Origin: VXRJ01 sp965246995
GTDB lineage: Bacteria; Acidobacteriota; Vicinamibacteria; Vicinamibacterales; UBA8438
Assembly (NCBI GenBank): GCA_965246995.1
Contig: OZ252008.1
Span: 1,302,001-1,366,000 of the forward strand
Direction: 5' to 3'
Length of the DNA stretch: 64,000 nt
A program made the translations under genes and the position numbers. The notes beneath the pieces were generated by a model, which worked only from the letters and a program-made list of their open reading frames with translations, made no database searches and was not told the origin of the DNA. This document shows positions 8,581 through 17,482 of the stretch, in pieces; position 1 is the first letter of the stretch; the number at the start of each line of letters is the position of its first letter.

Positions 8581-9506
8581 CGCGGCGCATGCCCGGCCGG
8601 GCACGGGACGCGGGCACGGCCGGTCCGGGCTGGCTCGACCCGGCGGTGGTTGCCAGCCTCGGCTCGATGGAACTGCGGGCCCGCACCGTCGTCGAGGGCT
8701 TCCTGCTCGGGTTGCACCGGAGCCCCTACACGGGCTTCAGCGTCGAGTTCTCGGAGTATCGCCCGTACATACCGGGAGATGATCTTTCCACGCTCGACTG
8801 GAAGGTCTATGCGCGGCTCGACCGGTACTACGTCAAGCGGTTCGAGGAGGAAACGAACGTCGAATGCCGACTGCTGCTCGATATCTCCGCGTCGATGAGC
8901 TACCAGTCGGGAGCGGTGTCGAAACTGGCCTATGGTTCGTATCTTGCCGCCGCCCTCGCCTGGTTGATGGAGCGTCAGCACGACGCAGTCGGTCTCGCGA
9001 CGTTCGATGATCGCGTGGTGACGGATGTTCCGCCAAGCGTGCGCCCGGGACACCTGCGGCGGATCCTGGCCGCCCTGGAACGCCTGGAGGTGGGGCGGCA
9101 GTCCGACGTCGCCGCGCCGCTGGATCGGCTCGCTGCTTCGATGCGGCGGCGAAGCATGGTGGTTGTGCTCTCCGACTTGCTGGACGATCCGGAGGCCGTT
9201 ATTGAAGGTCTGCGCCACCTGAGGTTCGGCGGGAACGAGGTGATCGTTTTTCAACTGCTCGACCCCGCGGAACTGGCGTTTCCGTTCGAGCAGCCGACCC
9301 GTTTCGAGGATCTGGAGACGGGCGAGGCGGTTACCGCCGTGGCTGCGGACTTGCGCGAGGGCTACCTGCGGGAGATGGATCAGTTGCTGGCGCGTTATGC
9401 CCGCGAGCTGCCGCTCAGCGGAATCGAGTACCGCCGCGTCGACACGTCGCATCCGCTCGACGATGCGTTGCGCACCTACCTCTCGTCACGGAGTACGCGC
9501 AGTTGA
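8577..9506 (+). CDS. DUF58 domain protein (VWA-like)
   Basis: 309 residues, soluble. It carries the DUF58 signature near residues 50-90 (FSEYRPYIPGDDLSTLDWKVYAR and the YVKRFEEETN strand) and a VWA-like metal-site motif LLLDISASMSY (DxSxS). It overlaps the moxR stop in ATGA. DUF58 proteins are the standard partner of MoxR ATPases and are thought to be remodelled by them at the inner membrane. The third element of the metal site is in VVLSDLLDD. Confidence 0.92.
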   Translation: MTRRMPGRARDAGTAGPGWLDPAVVASLGSMELRARTVVEGFLLGLHRSPYTGFSVEFSEYRPYIPGDDLSTLDWKVYARLDRYYVKRFEEETNVECRLLLDISASMSYQSGAVSKLAYGSYLAAALAWLMERQHDAVGLATFDDRVVTDVPPSVRPGHLRRILAALERLEVGRQSDVAAPLDRLAASMRRRSMVVVLSDLLDDPEAVIEGLRHLRFGGNEVIVFQLLDPAELAFPFEQPTRFEDLETGEAVTAVAADLREGYLREMDQLLARYARELPLSGIEYRRVDTSHPLDDALRTYLSSRSTRS

Positions 9507-9515
9507 GCTGAGGCG

Positions 9516-10655
9516 ATGTCGTTTCTTGCACCGTTGTTCCTGATCGGCGTGTTGGGGGCAGTGTTGCCGATCGTCCTGCACTTCACGCTGCGCGGACGCG
9601 CACCGCGCCTGGCATTCAGCGACGTTCGCTTCCTCGAGCGGGCCTTCGTGCATCGCGATCGGCGTCGCCGGTTGCGTGAGTGGTTGCTCCTGGCGCTGCG
9701 CATCGCGGCGATAGTGCTGCTCGCGCTGGCGTTCGCCCGGCCGCTCCTGGACGCGACGGAAAGCGCCCCTGAGGATCCGGCGGCGCCTGCAGGCGATGGC
9801 ATTGCTGGTGACGCGGCGCCGGTGGTCACGCCGCCGCTCGGGCCTTCCGATCCGACCGGTGTGCTGGTGGTGGTGAATGGCGGGACACGGGAGCCGGGTG
9901 CGCTGTATCTGAGCCGAGCTCTTGACGCGGCGCCACCGGAGCAGCCGTTCGACGTTCGCGTCGTGGCCCCGGACGGGGTCGCTGCGGTCGAGCGGGAAGT
10001 ATGGGACACGATCGGCGTCGTCGCGGTCGTCGGGACAGACGGCCTGAGCCGTCCCGGGCGCGCCCGGATCGCACAGTTCGTCGGCGAGGGTGGGGGGCTG
10101 CTACTCGTGGCTGGACCGGATGTCGACCCGCGCCTGGTAGTCGACCTGCTCGGGCCATCCGCTACCCTCCTTCTGGCGGTGTCGGAAGATGGAGAGGATG
10201 ATGTCGTCCGCCGCGTCGCGGTGGCCGATCCGCGGCATCCCATCTTCCGGCCGTTCGGCGATAGCGCGGCCACCCTTGGCCAGGTGCAGTTCACGGGCGT
10301 GGCCCGGGTTTCGCTGCCGTCCGCGCAGGTGCTCGCCCGATTCGACGACGCCGCGCCGGCGCTGATCGAGTACAACGGCGCGACTGGCCGCGCAGTCGTC
10401 TTTGCGTCAGACCTGAACGACGCCTGGAACGATTTTCCGCGGCGACCGAGTTTCGTCCCGTTCGTCCACGAAGCGTTGCGATACCTGGAGCGTCCGCGCA
10501 GCGACGCGCCCGCTCCGGACCTGTCGCAGCCCGCGTCCGAGCCGGTCCCGATCGCCGCCGACCAGGATGCGGAGCAAGCCCTCTGGTGGTACGCCATCGC
10601 GGCGATGGCCCTCGTCCTGGTGGGTGAACTCTGCCTGGGCCGCACAATGGTCTAG
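9516..10655 (+). CDS. BatA-like membrane protein
   Basis: 379 residues. The N-terminus is the BatA/BAT double-transmembrane region: MSFLAPLFLIGVLGAVLPIVLHF, then LRGRAPRLAFSDVRFLERA and a second helix LALRIAAIVLLALAFARPLL. The remainder is predicted periplasmic, with a final helix near the C-terminus (YAIAAMALVLVGELCL). It lacks a clear DxSxS metal site in the middle. It follows the DUF58 gene by nine bases and belongs to the MoxR membrane complex. Confidence 0.86.
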   Translation: MSFLAPLFLIGVLGAVLPIVLHFTLRGRAPRLAFSDVRFLERAFVHRDRRRRLREWLLLALRIAAIVLLALAFARPLLDATESAPEDPAAPAGDGIAGDAAPVVTPPLGPSDPTGVLVVVNGGTREPGALYLSRALDAAPPEQPFDVRVVAPDGVAAVEREVWDTIGVVAVVGTDGLSRPGRARIAQFVGEGGGLLLVAGPDVDPRLVVDLLGPSATLLLAVSEDGEDDVVRRVAVADPRHPIFRPFGDSAATLGQVQFTGVARVSLPSAQVLARFDDAAPALIEYNGATGRAVVFASDLNDAWNDFPRRPSFVPFVHEALRYLERPRSDAPAPDLSQPASEPVPIAADQDAEQALWWYAIAAMALVLVGELCLGRTMV

Positions 10656-10705
10656 GCACGGGCTGCTGCGGTCATCCGACGTAATTCCTCCCCGCAGGGG
10701 TGGCA

Positions 10706-10711
10706 TACACT
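10706..10711 (+). promoter_or_regulatory. Internal -10 hexamer before the coiled-coil gene
   Basis: TACACT exactly six bases before the GTG at 10718, in the only sizeable gap (62 bp) of the operon. It suggests a second, leaderless promoter and supports that start over the GTG at 10700. Confidence 0.4.
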
Positions 10712-10717
10712 GGGGGC

Positions 10718-13348
10718 GTGACGGACGGGTTTCGAGCCGAGATCGCGGCACTGCTCCGGGCGGTTCGATGGCGCTGGGCTGCCGCGCGTGCCCTATCCGC
10801 GGCGGCGCGGACAGCAGCGGCCGCGACCCTGGTACTTGCCCTGCTGGTGGGCGCCGATCGCCTCGCCGGTCCGGACGGCTGGTTGTTGGTCGCGATGGGC
10901 GTATCCGCGGCGGGCGCCATGGTGGCGCTCGCCTTATGGTTCTTCCGTGCTTTCCGGCGGCTGCCGGACGACCGGCAAGTGGCCCGATTCATCGAGGAGC
11001 AATGCCCCGACATGGAGGACCGCCTGGCGAGTGCGGTCGCGGTCGAAGGGTCAGTGTCACCGCTCGGCCATCTGGTGCTGGAGGACGCGGCCCGGCATGC
11101 TCGCGGAGTGGATCTCGACCACATCGTCGACGGGCGGGCCCTGCGCCGCGCGGCCGGCGCCTGCATCGGCGCGGTCGCCGCGTTCGTGGCGCTGTCGATT
11201 CCTGCCGCCGACGTCGTTGGCCGCATCGCCCAGTCCGCGTGGCTGTATGCCGCGTCACCGGGTGGCGGGGTGGCGCTCGATGCCGGCGCTCCGCTTGCGA
11301 CTGCGGAAGCGCCGGGTGTCGAGCGGATTGACGTGGCGTACGCCTATCCGGCGTACACACAACTTGCTCCACGCGTCGATCGCGGCGGCGGCGACGTTTT
11401 TGCCCCGGAAGGCACCGCCGTCACCATCACCATCCATACCGACAGGGAGGTGGGCAACGGCTCGCTCCGGTTCGGATCGGGCGATACGCTGAGGCTTGCC
11501 GCGGCTGGTGCTACATCGCTCGCCGCGACATTCGACGTCACGGAGGACGACAGCTACCGTGTCGCCCTTGCCGGCACGGGTACCTCCGAAACGGAGTACG
11601 TCATCCGGGCCACTCCGGACGAGCCACCGCTCATCCAGATTCGCCGTCCCGGAGGCGACCGCGAGATTACGTCGGTTGAAGAAGCGGTGATCGAAGCGTA
11701 CGCGGAGGACGACCACGCGCTGCACGAGTTGCATCTCGTATACACCGTCGCGGGCGGAGATCCGCAGGAGATCGATCTCCTGGCCGGGGAACCGAGGGCG
11801 CAAGCGACCGCGACGCACACGCTCCATGCCGAGCAGCTCGACCTGTTGCCGGGTGATGTCATCAGCTATTACGTTCGCGCGCGCGACGCGAATCCGCGCC
11901 GGACGGCGGATGTTCGCAGCGCCATCTACTTCCTGACCGTCCGTCCATTCGCTCGCGAGTATCAGCTCGCTATGGCGCGATCCGGCGCCGGCATGGACGC
12001 CGATACGATCCGCCGCCTCGCCGAAATGCAGAAGGAACTGGTCGCCGCCACCTGGCGGATCGATCAGGAGGATGAGGCGTCGGCGTCGGTTCGCGACGAT
12101 TTGAGCGCACTGGCCGAGGCACAGGGCGAGTTGCGCGAGAGAACGCTCGGCTCGGCTGCGCAAATGCTGCAACGTGGACGGTCGCAGGCAGAGCGGGACG
12201 CCATGGCGGCCGCCGTCGCGGCGATGGAGCAGGCGGAAGCGCAGCTCCGGATCGGATCGGCGACCGACGCGCTGCCCCCGGAGCTTGAAGCCCTGAATCA
12301 GCTGCATCGTGTGGAAGCGGCGATCCGGCGGATGGAACTCTCTTTCGGACAGGGGCAGGGACGTTCGGCATGGTGGCAGCCACAGGAAGATCTGTCTTCC
12401 CTGTTCGACCGCGACCTCCGCCGGGAACAGCAGACCAACTATGAGGAGATAGAGTCGTCGGCGCCGGACGACGCCGCGGAAGCGGAGAGCGACGCGCTCC
12501 GCCGCGTCCGTGAGCTGGCGGCGCGCCAGCAAGTGCTGAACCGCGCGCAGTCAGAACTGGGGCAACGGCAGAACGACCTGAACGTCGAGGAAGCAGCGCG
12601 CATCCTCGCCCGCCTGACACGCGAACAGCAGGAGTTGCGTGAACAGGCGGAAGCGCTCGAGCGCGATCTGCAGCAACGGCTGGATGGTGCCGGCAGCGGC
12701 AAGGGAACTGCCGACGGCAGGTCGGAGACTGCGCAGGCTCGCCAGGCGCTCGGTCGGCTGCAGTCGGAGGTGCGTGCAGCACAACTCGCGTCCGAACTAC
12801 AGGCGGCCGAAGGCTTGCGCCGTCGACTCGAGGCAAGCGGCGAGGCGGGTGCCGGTGGCGCCGAAGAGGCGGAGGAGTCGAGTGATGGCGCCGACCCGTC
12901 CGCCGGCGGTCAGGAAGAACCGCGCGCGTCCAATCGTGAGGCGGGCACGGAGGAGCAGGGGGACGGCGGCGCGAGCGCGATTGGGGCGACGGCGCAGGCA
13001 CTGCTGCGGCAGCTCGAGGCGTCGCCCGGGCTGGAGGCCGAACTGCGCGGTATGCGCCCCGGTGCGGTCGAGTCGCTCGAGCGGTGGGCGGAACACCGCC
13101 TCACCGGAGGCGCGCCCGGGACCGAGGCCTTCAAGCAGGATTACGCCGCCTGGGAGATTCTCCGTGCCGGCTTGGCGGCGGCGCTAGATGCGATCGCCGC
13201 TGACCGGGCGGCGGCGCTGCAGCGCGCCCGGCGCGAGGGGCGGCTCGACGCAGGTTCTGACGACGCTGTGCCGGACGGATACGAGGCGATTGTCCAGCGG
13301 TACTATCGTGCCCTCGCGGGCCAGCGCGCGGCCGCTGGTCCGGGCTAG
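10718..13348 (+). CDS. Large membrane protein with C-terminal coiled coil (DUF4175-like)
   Basis: 876 residues. Two or three hydrophobic segments lie within residues 30-170 (ALVLALLVGADRL, LLVAMGVSAAGAMVALALWFF, AACIGAVAAFVALSI), followed by an Ig/beta-rich region (about 200-400) and a long Gln/Glu/Arg/Ala-rich coiled coil (about 420-720). The tail is low-complexity and acidic, then ends in a short helical domain. The layout matches the DUF4175-type proteins found beside MoxR/BatA genes. It probably spans the inner membrane and organises the complex. A GTG 18 bases earlier is possible, but promoter spacing favours this one. No catalytic motif is seen. Confidence 0.8.
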   Translation: MTDGFRAEIAALLRAVRWRWAAARALSAAARTAAAATLVLALLVGADRLAGPDGWLLVAMGVSAAGAMVALALWFFRAFRRLPDDRQVARFIEEQCPDMEDRLASAVAVEGSVSPLGHLVLEDAARHARGVDLDHIVDGRALRRAAGACIGAVAAFVALSIPAADVVGRIAQSAWLYAASPGGGVALDAGAPLATAEAPGVERIDVAYAYPAYTQLAPRVDRGGGDVFAPEGTAVTITIHTDREVGNGSLRFGSGDTLRLAAAGATSLAATFDVTEDDSYRVALAGTGTSETEYVIRATPDEPPLIQIRRPGGDREITSVEEAVIEAYAEDDHALHELHLVYTVAGGDPQEIDLLAGEPRAQATATHTLHAEQLDLLPGDVISYYVRARDANPRRTADVRSAIYFLTVRPFAREYQLAMARSGAGMDADTIRRLAEMQKELVAATWRIDQEDEASASVRDDLSALAEAQGELRERTLGSAAQMLQRGRSQAERDAMAAAVAAMEQAEAQLRIGSATDALPPELEALNQLHRVEAAIRRMELSFGQGQGRSAWWQPQEDLSSLFDRDLRREQQTNYEEIESSAPDDAAEAESDALRRVRELAARQQVLNRAQSELGQRQNDLNVEEAARILARLTREQQELREQAEALERDLQQRLDGAGSGKGTADGRSETAQARQALGRLQSEVRAAQLASELQAAEGLRRRLEASGEAGAGGAEEAEESSDGADPSAGGQEEPRASNREAGTEEQGDGGASAIGATAQALLRQLEASPGLEAELRGMRPGAVESLERWAEHRLTGGAPGTEAFKQDYAAWEILRAGLAAALDAIAADRAAALQRARREGRLDAGSDDAVPDGYEAIVQRYYRALAGQRAAAGPG

Positions 13349-13374
13349 CACCGGCCCCCGGGCTGGTCATCGGC

Positions 13375-15666
13375 GTGTCGATCCAGATGCAACTCGGATT
13401 TCCGATTCCGTGGTGGGGAATTGCGGCCGCCATCGCCCTGGCTGCGGCGCTCGCGTGGTGGGCGTATGCACGGCCGCCGGTCGCGCTCAAGACTTGGCAG
13501 CGCGCGGCGCTGATTGCCTTGCGCCTTGCCGTCCTCCTCGTCCTGATCTTCCTGTTGCTCCGGCCTGTCCGGACCGAGCCGGCGCCGCCCGGCGGCGTTG
13601 TCGCACTGCTGGTTGATGGCTCGCGCAGCATGGCGATTGCCGACGTTGCGGAGACGCCTCGCCTCGAGCGTGCGCGTGCGATCGTGCGTGACACGTTGCA
13701 GCCGGCGCTCACGGAGACGGCGTTCGGGATCGAGACGATCGATTTCGACGACTCGGATCTCGCCGGCGCGCTCGACGCCGTGGCGGAGCGCTTCCGCGAA
13801 GCGGACGTTGCGGGCGTCGTCCTCTTGACGGACGGGGTCGACACCGGAGCGGGTGACGCGGTGGTGGCGGCGGCGCGGGTTGGTGCGCCATTGCACGTGG
13901 TCGGCATTGGCGCGGAAGAGCCAGGTGCTGATCTGGAGCTGGCGGGACTGACGGCGGGAGCGGCGTTGGCGCCCGGCTCGCTGATCGACCTGACCGCAAC
14001 GGTGGTTGCACAGGGTGAGGCGGCAGTCCCGGTGACGCGTGCGGCGGATCCGGCCAGTGTCGCGTCGCGGGGCGAATTGCGGCTGCTCGAAGATGGCCGC
14101 CTGCTCGAGGTGCGCTCGCTCCCGGCTACGGGTAGCGGGACACCGGTGGTCGAGCGCTTTCGTGTATCCCCCGATACGGATCGGCCGATCGTGTACACCG
14201 TCGAGGTGACGGGGGAGGGGGCGGATCTGGTTCCGGGCAATAACCGGCGCAGTGTGCTGGTCCCGCCCACCGCCGAAGAGCGCCGCATACTGATGATCGA
14301 AGGGGCGCCGGGCTACGAGCACAGTTTCTTGAAGCGGACGTGGCAGGCGGATCCGGGCCTCACGGTTGATGCCGTCGTCCGGAAAGGGCAGAACGACCGC
14401 GGTGAGCAGACCTTCTACGTGCAGGGCGATACGGCGCGGTCCGTCGCGCTCATGGGCGGCTATCCATTCACCCGGGCCCATCTCTTTCGGTACGACGCGG
14501 TGGTGTTCGCCAACATCGAGGCGGAGTTTTTCCGGCCAGAGCAGCTTGATCTGACGGCGGCGTTCGTCGCGGAACGGGGCGGCGGCCTGCTCCTGCTCGG
14601 TCCGGCGACGCTGCGCCGGGGCGCCTATGCCGGCTCGGCGTTCGAATCGGTGCTGCCGGCCGCGTTGGTCGAGCGCATTGGCCTGGCGTCCGTAGCCGAC
14701 ATCGGCGGCACGGAGCGTGTCCGGATGATCCCGACGCGCGAGGGGCTGGGGCATCCGATGCTGCGGCTTGCCGCAACTCCCGGCGAGACGGGTGCCGCGT
14801 GGGATGCCGCGCCGCCGCTCGGCGGGAGTATCCGTCTCGGTCCGATTCGTCCCGGTGCTGTGGTGCTGGCGGTCGCGCCGCCGGCACGGGGCGAGCGGAC
14901 GGAGCGTCCATTGATCGTTGCGCAGCGGTACGGTGCCGGCCGTTCGATGATCTTCGCGGGGCGTGGCGCGTGGCGCTGGCGAATGCTGCTGCCGAGCGAT
15001 GACCGGACGTACGAAACCTGGTGGGGGCAGGCCGCGCGCTGGTTGACGGCGGGAGCGCGCGGTCGGGTGGACGTGACGGCGCGCGTGCAGCGGTCACCGG
15101 GGGAGGCGGACACGCCACCGGCAGCTCCCACGCTGCCGAGCCGTCCGGGCAACCCGGAAGCGGACGACAGGCGAATCGACGTGCGGATCGATATCCGCGA
15201 CGAACAGTTCGGGCCGGTTCCGGATGCCGGCGTTGCGGTGGTCGTCACTGACCCGGCCGGCAACGTGCAGGAGATGGACGCATTGCCGGCGGATGAGCCC
15301 GGACAATATGCCGCGTCAGTCGACGCCGGCGCCGTCGATGGGGTCCACCTCGTGGAAGTGACGGTGACACGCGATGGCGCGACGGCCGAGGAGCATCGTG
15401 CCTGGGTGCTTGCGGGCGGCGCCGATCCGGAGCTGGCGGATCCCTGGCTGCACCCTGCCCGCCTCGAGCGGGTAGCCCTCGCAGGGGGCGGCGCGTACTT
15501 GGACGCGTCTGCGGTCGCGGAGCTGCCGGCGCGCGTGCTGGACGCTGCTCCGCCGCCGGCGCGGCAGTTGACGCGCCAGATCTGGCATCATCCGCTGATG
15601 TTCTTGCTGGTGCTGGCGCTGCTGGGGGCGGAGTGGACGTTCCGCCGGATCTGGGGGATGCGGTGA
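13375..15666 (+). CDS. VWA/glutamine-amidotransferase-like membrane protein
   Basis: 763 residues. Two N-terminal helices (about 10-29 and 45-64) precede a VWA domain with VALLVDGSRSMAIAD (MIDAS DxSxS) and VVLLTDGVDTG. A class-I glutamine-amidotransferase-like domain follows (ILMIEGAPGYEHSFLKR to GGGLLLLGP and IFAGRGAWRWRM), without an obvious catalytic Cys. A C-terminal helix (HPLMFLLVLALLGAEWTF) ends it. This is the usual last large protein of the MoxR/DUF58/BatA cluster. It starts 26 bases after the previous gene with GTG; the ATG four codons later is an alternative. Confidence 0.85.
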   Translation: MSIQMQLGFPIPWWGIAAAIALAAALAWWAYARPPVALKTWQRAALIALRLAVLLVLIFLLLRPVRTEPAPPGGVVALLVDGSRSMAIADVAETPRLERARAIVRDTLQPALTETAFGIETIDFDDSDLAGALDAVAERFREADVAGVVLLTDGVDTGAGDAVVAAARVGAPLHVVGIGAEEPGADLELAGLTAGAALAPGSLIDLTATVVAQGEAAVPVTRAADPASVASRGELRLLEDGRLLEVRSLPATGSGTPVVERFRVSPDTDRPIVYTVEVTGEGADLVPGNNRRSVLVPPTAEERRILMIEGAPGYEHSFLKRTWQADPGLTVDAVVRKGQNDRGEQTFYVQGDTARSVALMGGYPFTRAHLFRYDAVVFANIEAEFFRPEQLDLTAAFVAERGGGLLLLGPATLRRGAYAGSAFESVLPAALVERIGLASVADIGGTERVRMIPTREGLGHPMLRLAATPGETGAAWDAAPPLGGSIRLGPIRPGAVVLAVAPPARGERTERPLIVAQRYGAGRSMIFAGRGAWRWRMLLPSDDRTYETWWGQAARWLTAGARGRVDVTARVQRSPGEADTPPAAPTLPSRPGNPEADDRRIDVRIDIRDEQFGPVPDAGVAVVVTDPAGNVQEMDALPADEPGQYAASVDAGAVDGVHLVEVTVTRDGATAEEHRAWVLAGGADPELADPWLHPARLERVALAGGGAYLDASAVAELPARVLDAAPPPARQLTRQIWHHPLMFLLVLALLGAEWTFRRIWGMR

Positions 15667-15938
15667 ACTGCGCGGAGTGTGGACAGGAGATCGATGACGG
15701 CGCGCTGGTCTGTTACCGGTGCGGGGCGGCGACAAGCGAGCGGAGCCGCGAGCCGTCGCCGATCGACGGCGCGACGGACCAAAGCCGGTGGTCGCTGATC
15801 GTCTTGGCGATCATCCTTGCGGGGACCGTACTCCTCTTCGCAGGACTGTCGTTCACCGGGCGGCCTGTGATGCCGATGGTGTGGCTGATGCTCGCGGTTG
15901 CCGCGGGTCTCCTGGCCTGGCGGATCCGCCTCCGCTAA
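15663..15938 (+). CDS. Zinc-ribbon membrane protein
   Basis: 91 residues starting at GTG (MNCAECGQEI), whose TGA overlap with the preceding stop implies coupling. An N-terminal double-CxxC zinc ribbon (CAECGQEIDDGALVCYRCG) is followed by a charged linker and two hydrophobic helices (VLAIILAGTVLLFAGLSF and MVWLMLAVAAGLLAW). It ends the MoxR-type operon. Its stop overlaps the stop of the convergent citrate synthase gene by two bases. The function is unknown; the architecture suggests a membrane-anchored accessory. Confidence 0.78.
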   Translation: MNCAECGQEIDDGALVCYRCGAATSERSREPSPIDGATDQSRWSLIVLAIILAGTVLLFAGLSFTGRPVMPMVWLMLAVAAGLLAWRIRLR

Positions 15939-17236
15939 CCGCGAGCGTCGAGAGGCGCGTAATCCCGCTGCTCCGACCCGGTGAAAATTTGCCGGGGACG
16001 GGCGATCTTCTGTTCGCTGTCGCCCAGCATCTCGTTCCATTGTGCGACCCAGCCGGGGGTGCGGCCAATGGCGAAGAGGACCGTGAACATGGCGGGGTCG
16101 AAACCCATCGCCTCGTAGATCAGCCCCGAATAGAAGTCGACGTTCGGATACAGCTTGCGCCGTACGAAGTAGTCGTCTTCCAGTGCGATCCGTTCCAGCT
16201 CGATCGCGATGTCGAGCAGCGGGTTCCGTCCGGTCACCTCGAACACGTCGTAGGCGGTCTTCTTGATCACCGTTGCCCGGGGGTCGTACGACTTGTAGAC
16301 GCGGTGGCCGAAGCCCATCAGGCGCCCCTCCCCGTTCTTCACCGACCGAATGAAGTTCGGGATGTTCTCGACTGAACCGATCTGTCGCAGCATGCGGAGC
16401 ACCGCCTCGTTCGCGCCGCCATGCAGTGGTCCCGATAGTGCCGCCGCCGCGCCCGCGAGCGAGGAGAAGGGGTCCGCCTGCGAGCTGCCGATACCTCGCA
16501 TCGCACTCGTGCTGCAGTTCTGCTCGTGGTCGCCATGCAGTATGAAAAGGATGTCAACCGCCCGCTCGAGCACCGGGTTGGGCGTGTACGGCTTCCCCTC
16601 CTGCTGGTAGAGAACACTCAGGAAGCGGCCGACGTAGTCGAGCCCCTCGCCCGGGGTCGCGAACGGCAGTCCACTGCTGCGACGGCAGGCACACGCGGCG
16701 ACGCCTGGGACGAGCGCGATCAGGCGTGCCATCTGTGTCCGCCGCACTTCGGCGTCACGCACCTGCTTCGCCTCGGGGAAGCAGGTCGAGAGCGCGCCGA
16801 TCGTCGCGAGCAGGATCCCCATCGGATGCGCGCCGTCGTCGAAACCTGCCATGAACGCCTGGACCTGCCGGTTCAGTGGCGACGTCGCACCGAGTGCGAA
16901 CTCGTCCAGTTCTGCCGTCCAGACGTCCAGCGCCGACTTCGTCGGCAGCTCCCCATCGATCAGCAGCGAGGCCGTCTCGACGAAGGTGCTGTGCTCTGCA
17001 AGCTGCTCGATCGGGTAGCCGCGGTAGCGCAGGATCCCCTTGTCGCCGTCGATGAACGTGATCGCGCTGCGACAGCTGGCGGTGTTCAGGTACGCCGGGT
17101 CGTACGTCATCATCCCGAACTCGTCCGGATCCACCTTGATCTGCCGCAGATCGATCGCCCGGATGGTCCCGTCGACAATCGGTACTTCGTACTGCTTCCC
17201 GGTCCGGTTATCGGTAATGGTCAGCGTGTCGCCCAT
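15935..17236 (-). CDS. gltA: Citrate synthase
   Basis: 433 residues. It condenses oxaloacetate and acetyl-CoA to citrate. Catalytic elements are present: the first histidine in FILHGDHEQNCS, the second in GPLHGGANEAV, MGFGHRVYK for oxaloacetate and CoA contacts, and the aspartate in YPNVDFYSGLIY. The N-terminal GDTLTITDNRTGKQYEVPI strand domain identifies the long, hexameric GltA type. An A/G-rich stretch about 10 bases before the ATG serves as ribosome-binding site. The frame has no stop between the upstream yacG and this ATG. It is third in the ppx-yacG-gltA series. Confidence 0.96.
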   Translation of the reverse strand: MGDTLTITDNRTGKQYEVPIVDGTIRAIDLRQIKVDPDEFGMMTYDPAYLNTASCRSAITFIDGDKGILRYRGYPIEQLAEHSTFVETASLLIDGELPTKSALDVWTAELDEFALGATSPLNRQVQAFMAGFDDGAHPMGILLATIGALSTCFPEAKQVRDAEVRRTQMARLIALVPGVAACACRRSSGLPFATPGEGLDYVGRFLSVLYQQEGKPYTPNPVLERAVDILFILHGDHEQNCSTSAMRGIGSSQADPFSSLAGAAAALSGPLHGGANEAVLRMLRQIGSVENIPNFIRSVKNGEGRLMGFGHRVYKSYDPRATVIKKTAYDVFEVTGRNPLLDIAIELERIALEDDYFVRRKLYPNVDFYSGLIYEAMGFDPAMFTVLFAIGRTPGWVAQWNEMLGDSEQKIARPRQIFTGSEQRDYAPLDARG

Positions 17237-17482
17237 GTTTGCCAGTCGCCTTTCTTCCGTCCTCAATCTCCGTTGCGGCCGCTGCCGCCCCTTGTTTCCC
17301 AGTCGTCGCCGTAAACCACCCTCGGTCGCGTCGCTGTCCCTCACGGGCTCCGCGATCACGCGATAGCGACCGTCGATCCAGTTCTGCGGATCGAAGAGGC
17401 GGCAGCGCTCACTGCAGAATGGCCACCACTTCTCATGGACTGGCCGTTCCCGGCAGTGGACGCAAAGCCTCTCAGCCGTCAC
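17237..17482 (-). CDS. yacG: YacG-like zinc protein, in frame with citrate synthase
   Basis: The N-terminal 50 residues match YacG, the four-cysteine zinc protein that inhibits DNA gyrase in E. coli: LCVHCRERPVHEKWWPFCSERCRLFDPQNWIDGRYRVI holds CxxC and CxxxC pairs. YacG proteins are about 60 residues long. Here about 82 codons run on, Arg-rich, straight into the citrate synthase ATG without a stop. Coordinates end before that ATG. The GTG start lies inside the ppx 3' end, with GGAGAG seven bases ahead. Either YacG is translated as a YacG-GltA fusion of about 515 residues, or the tail uses gltA reinitiation. A sequencing indel near the true stop is also possible. Confidence 0.72.
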
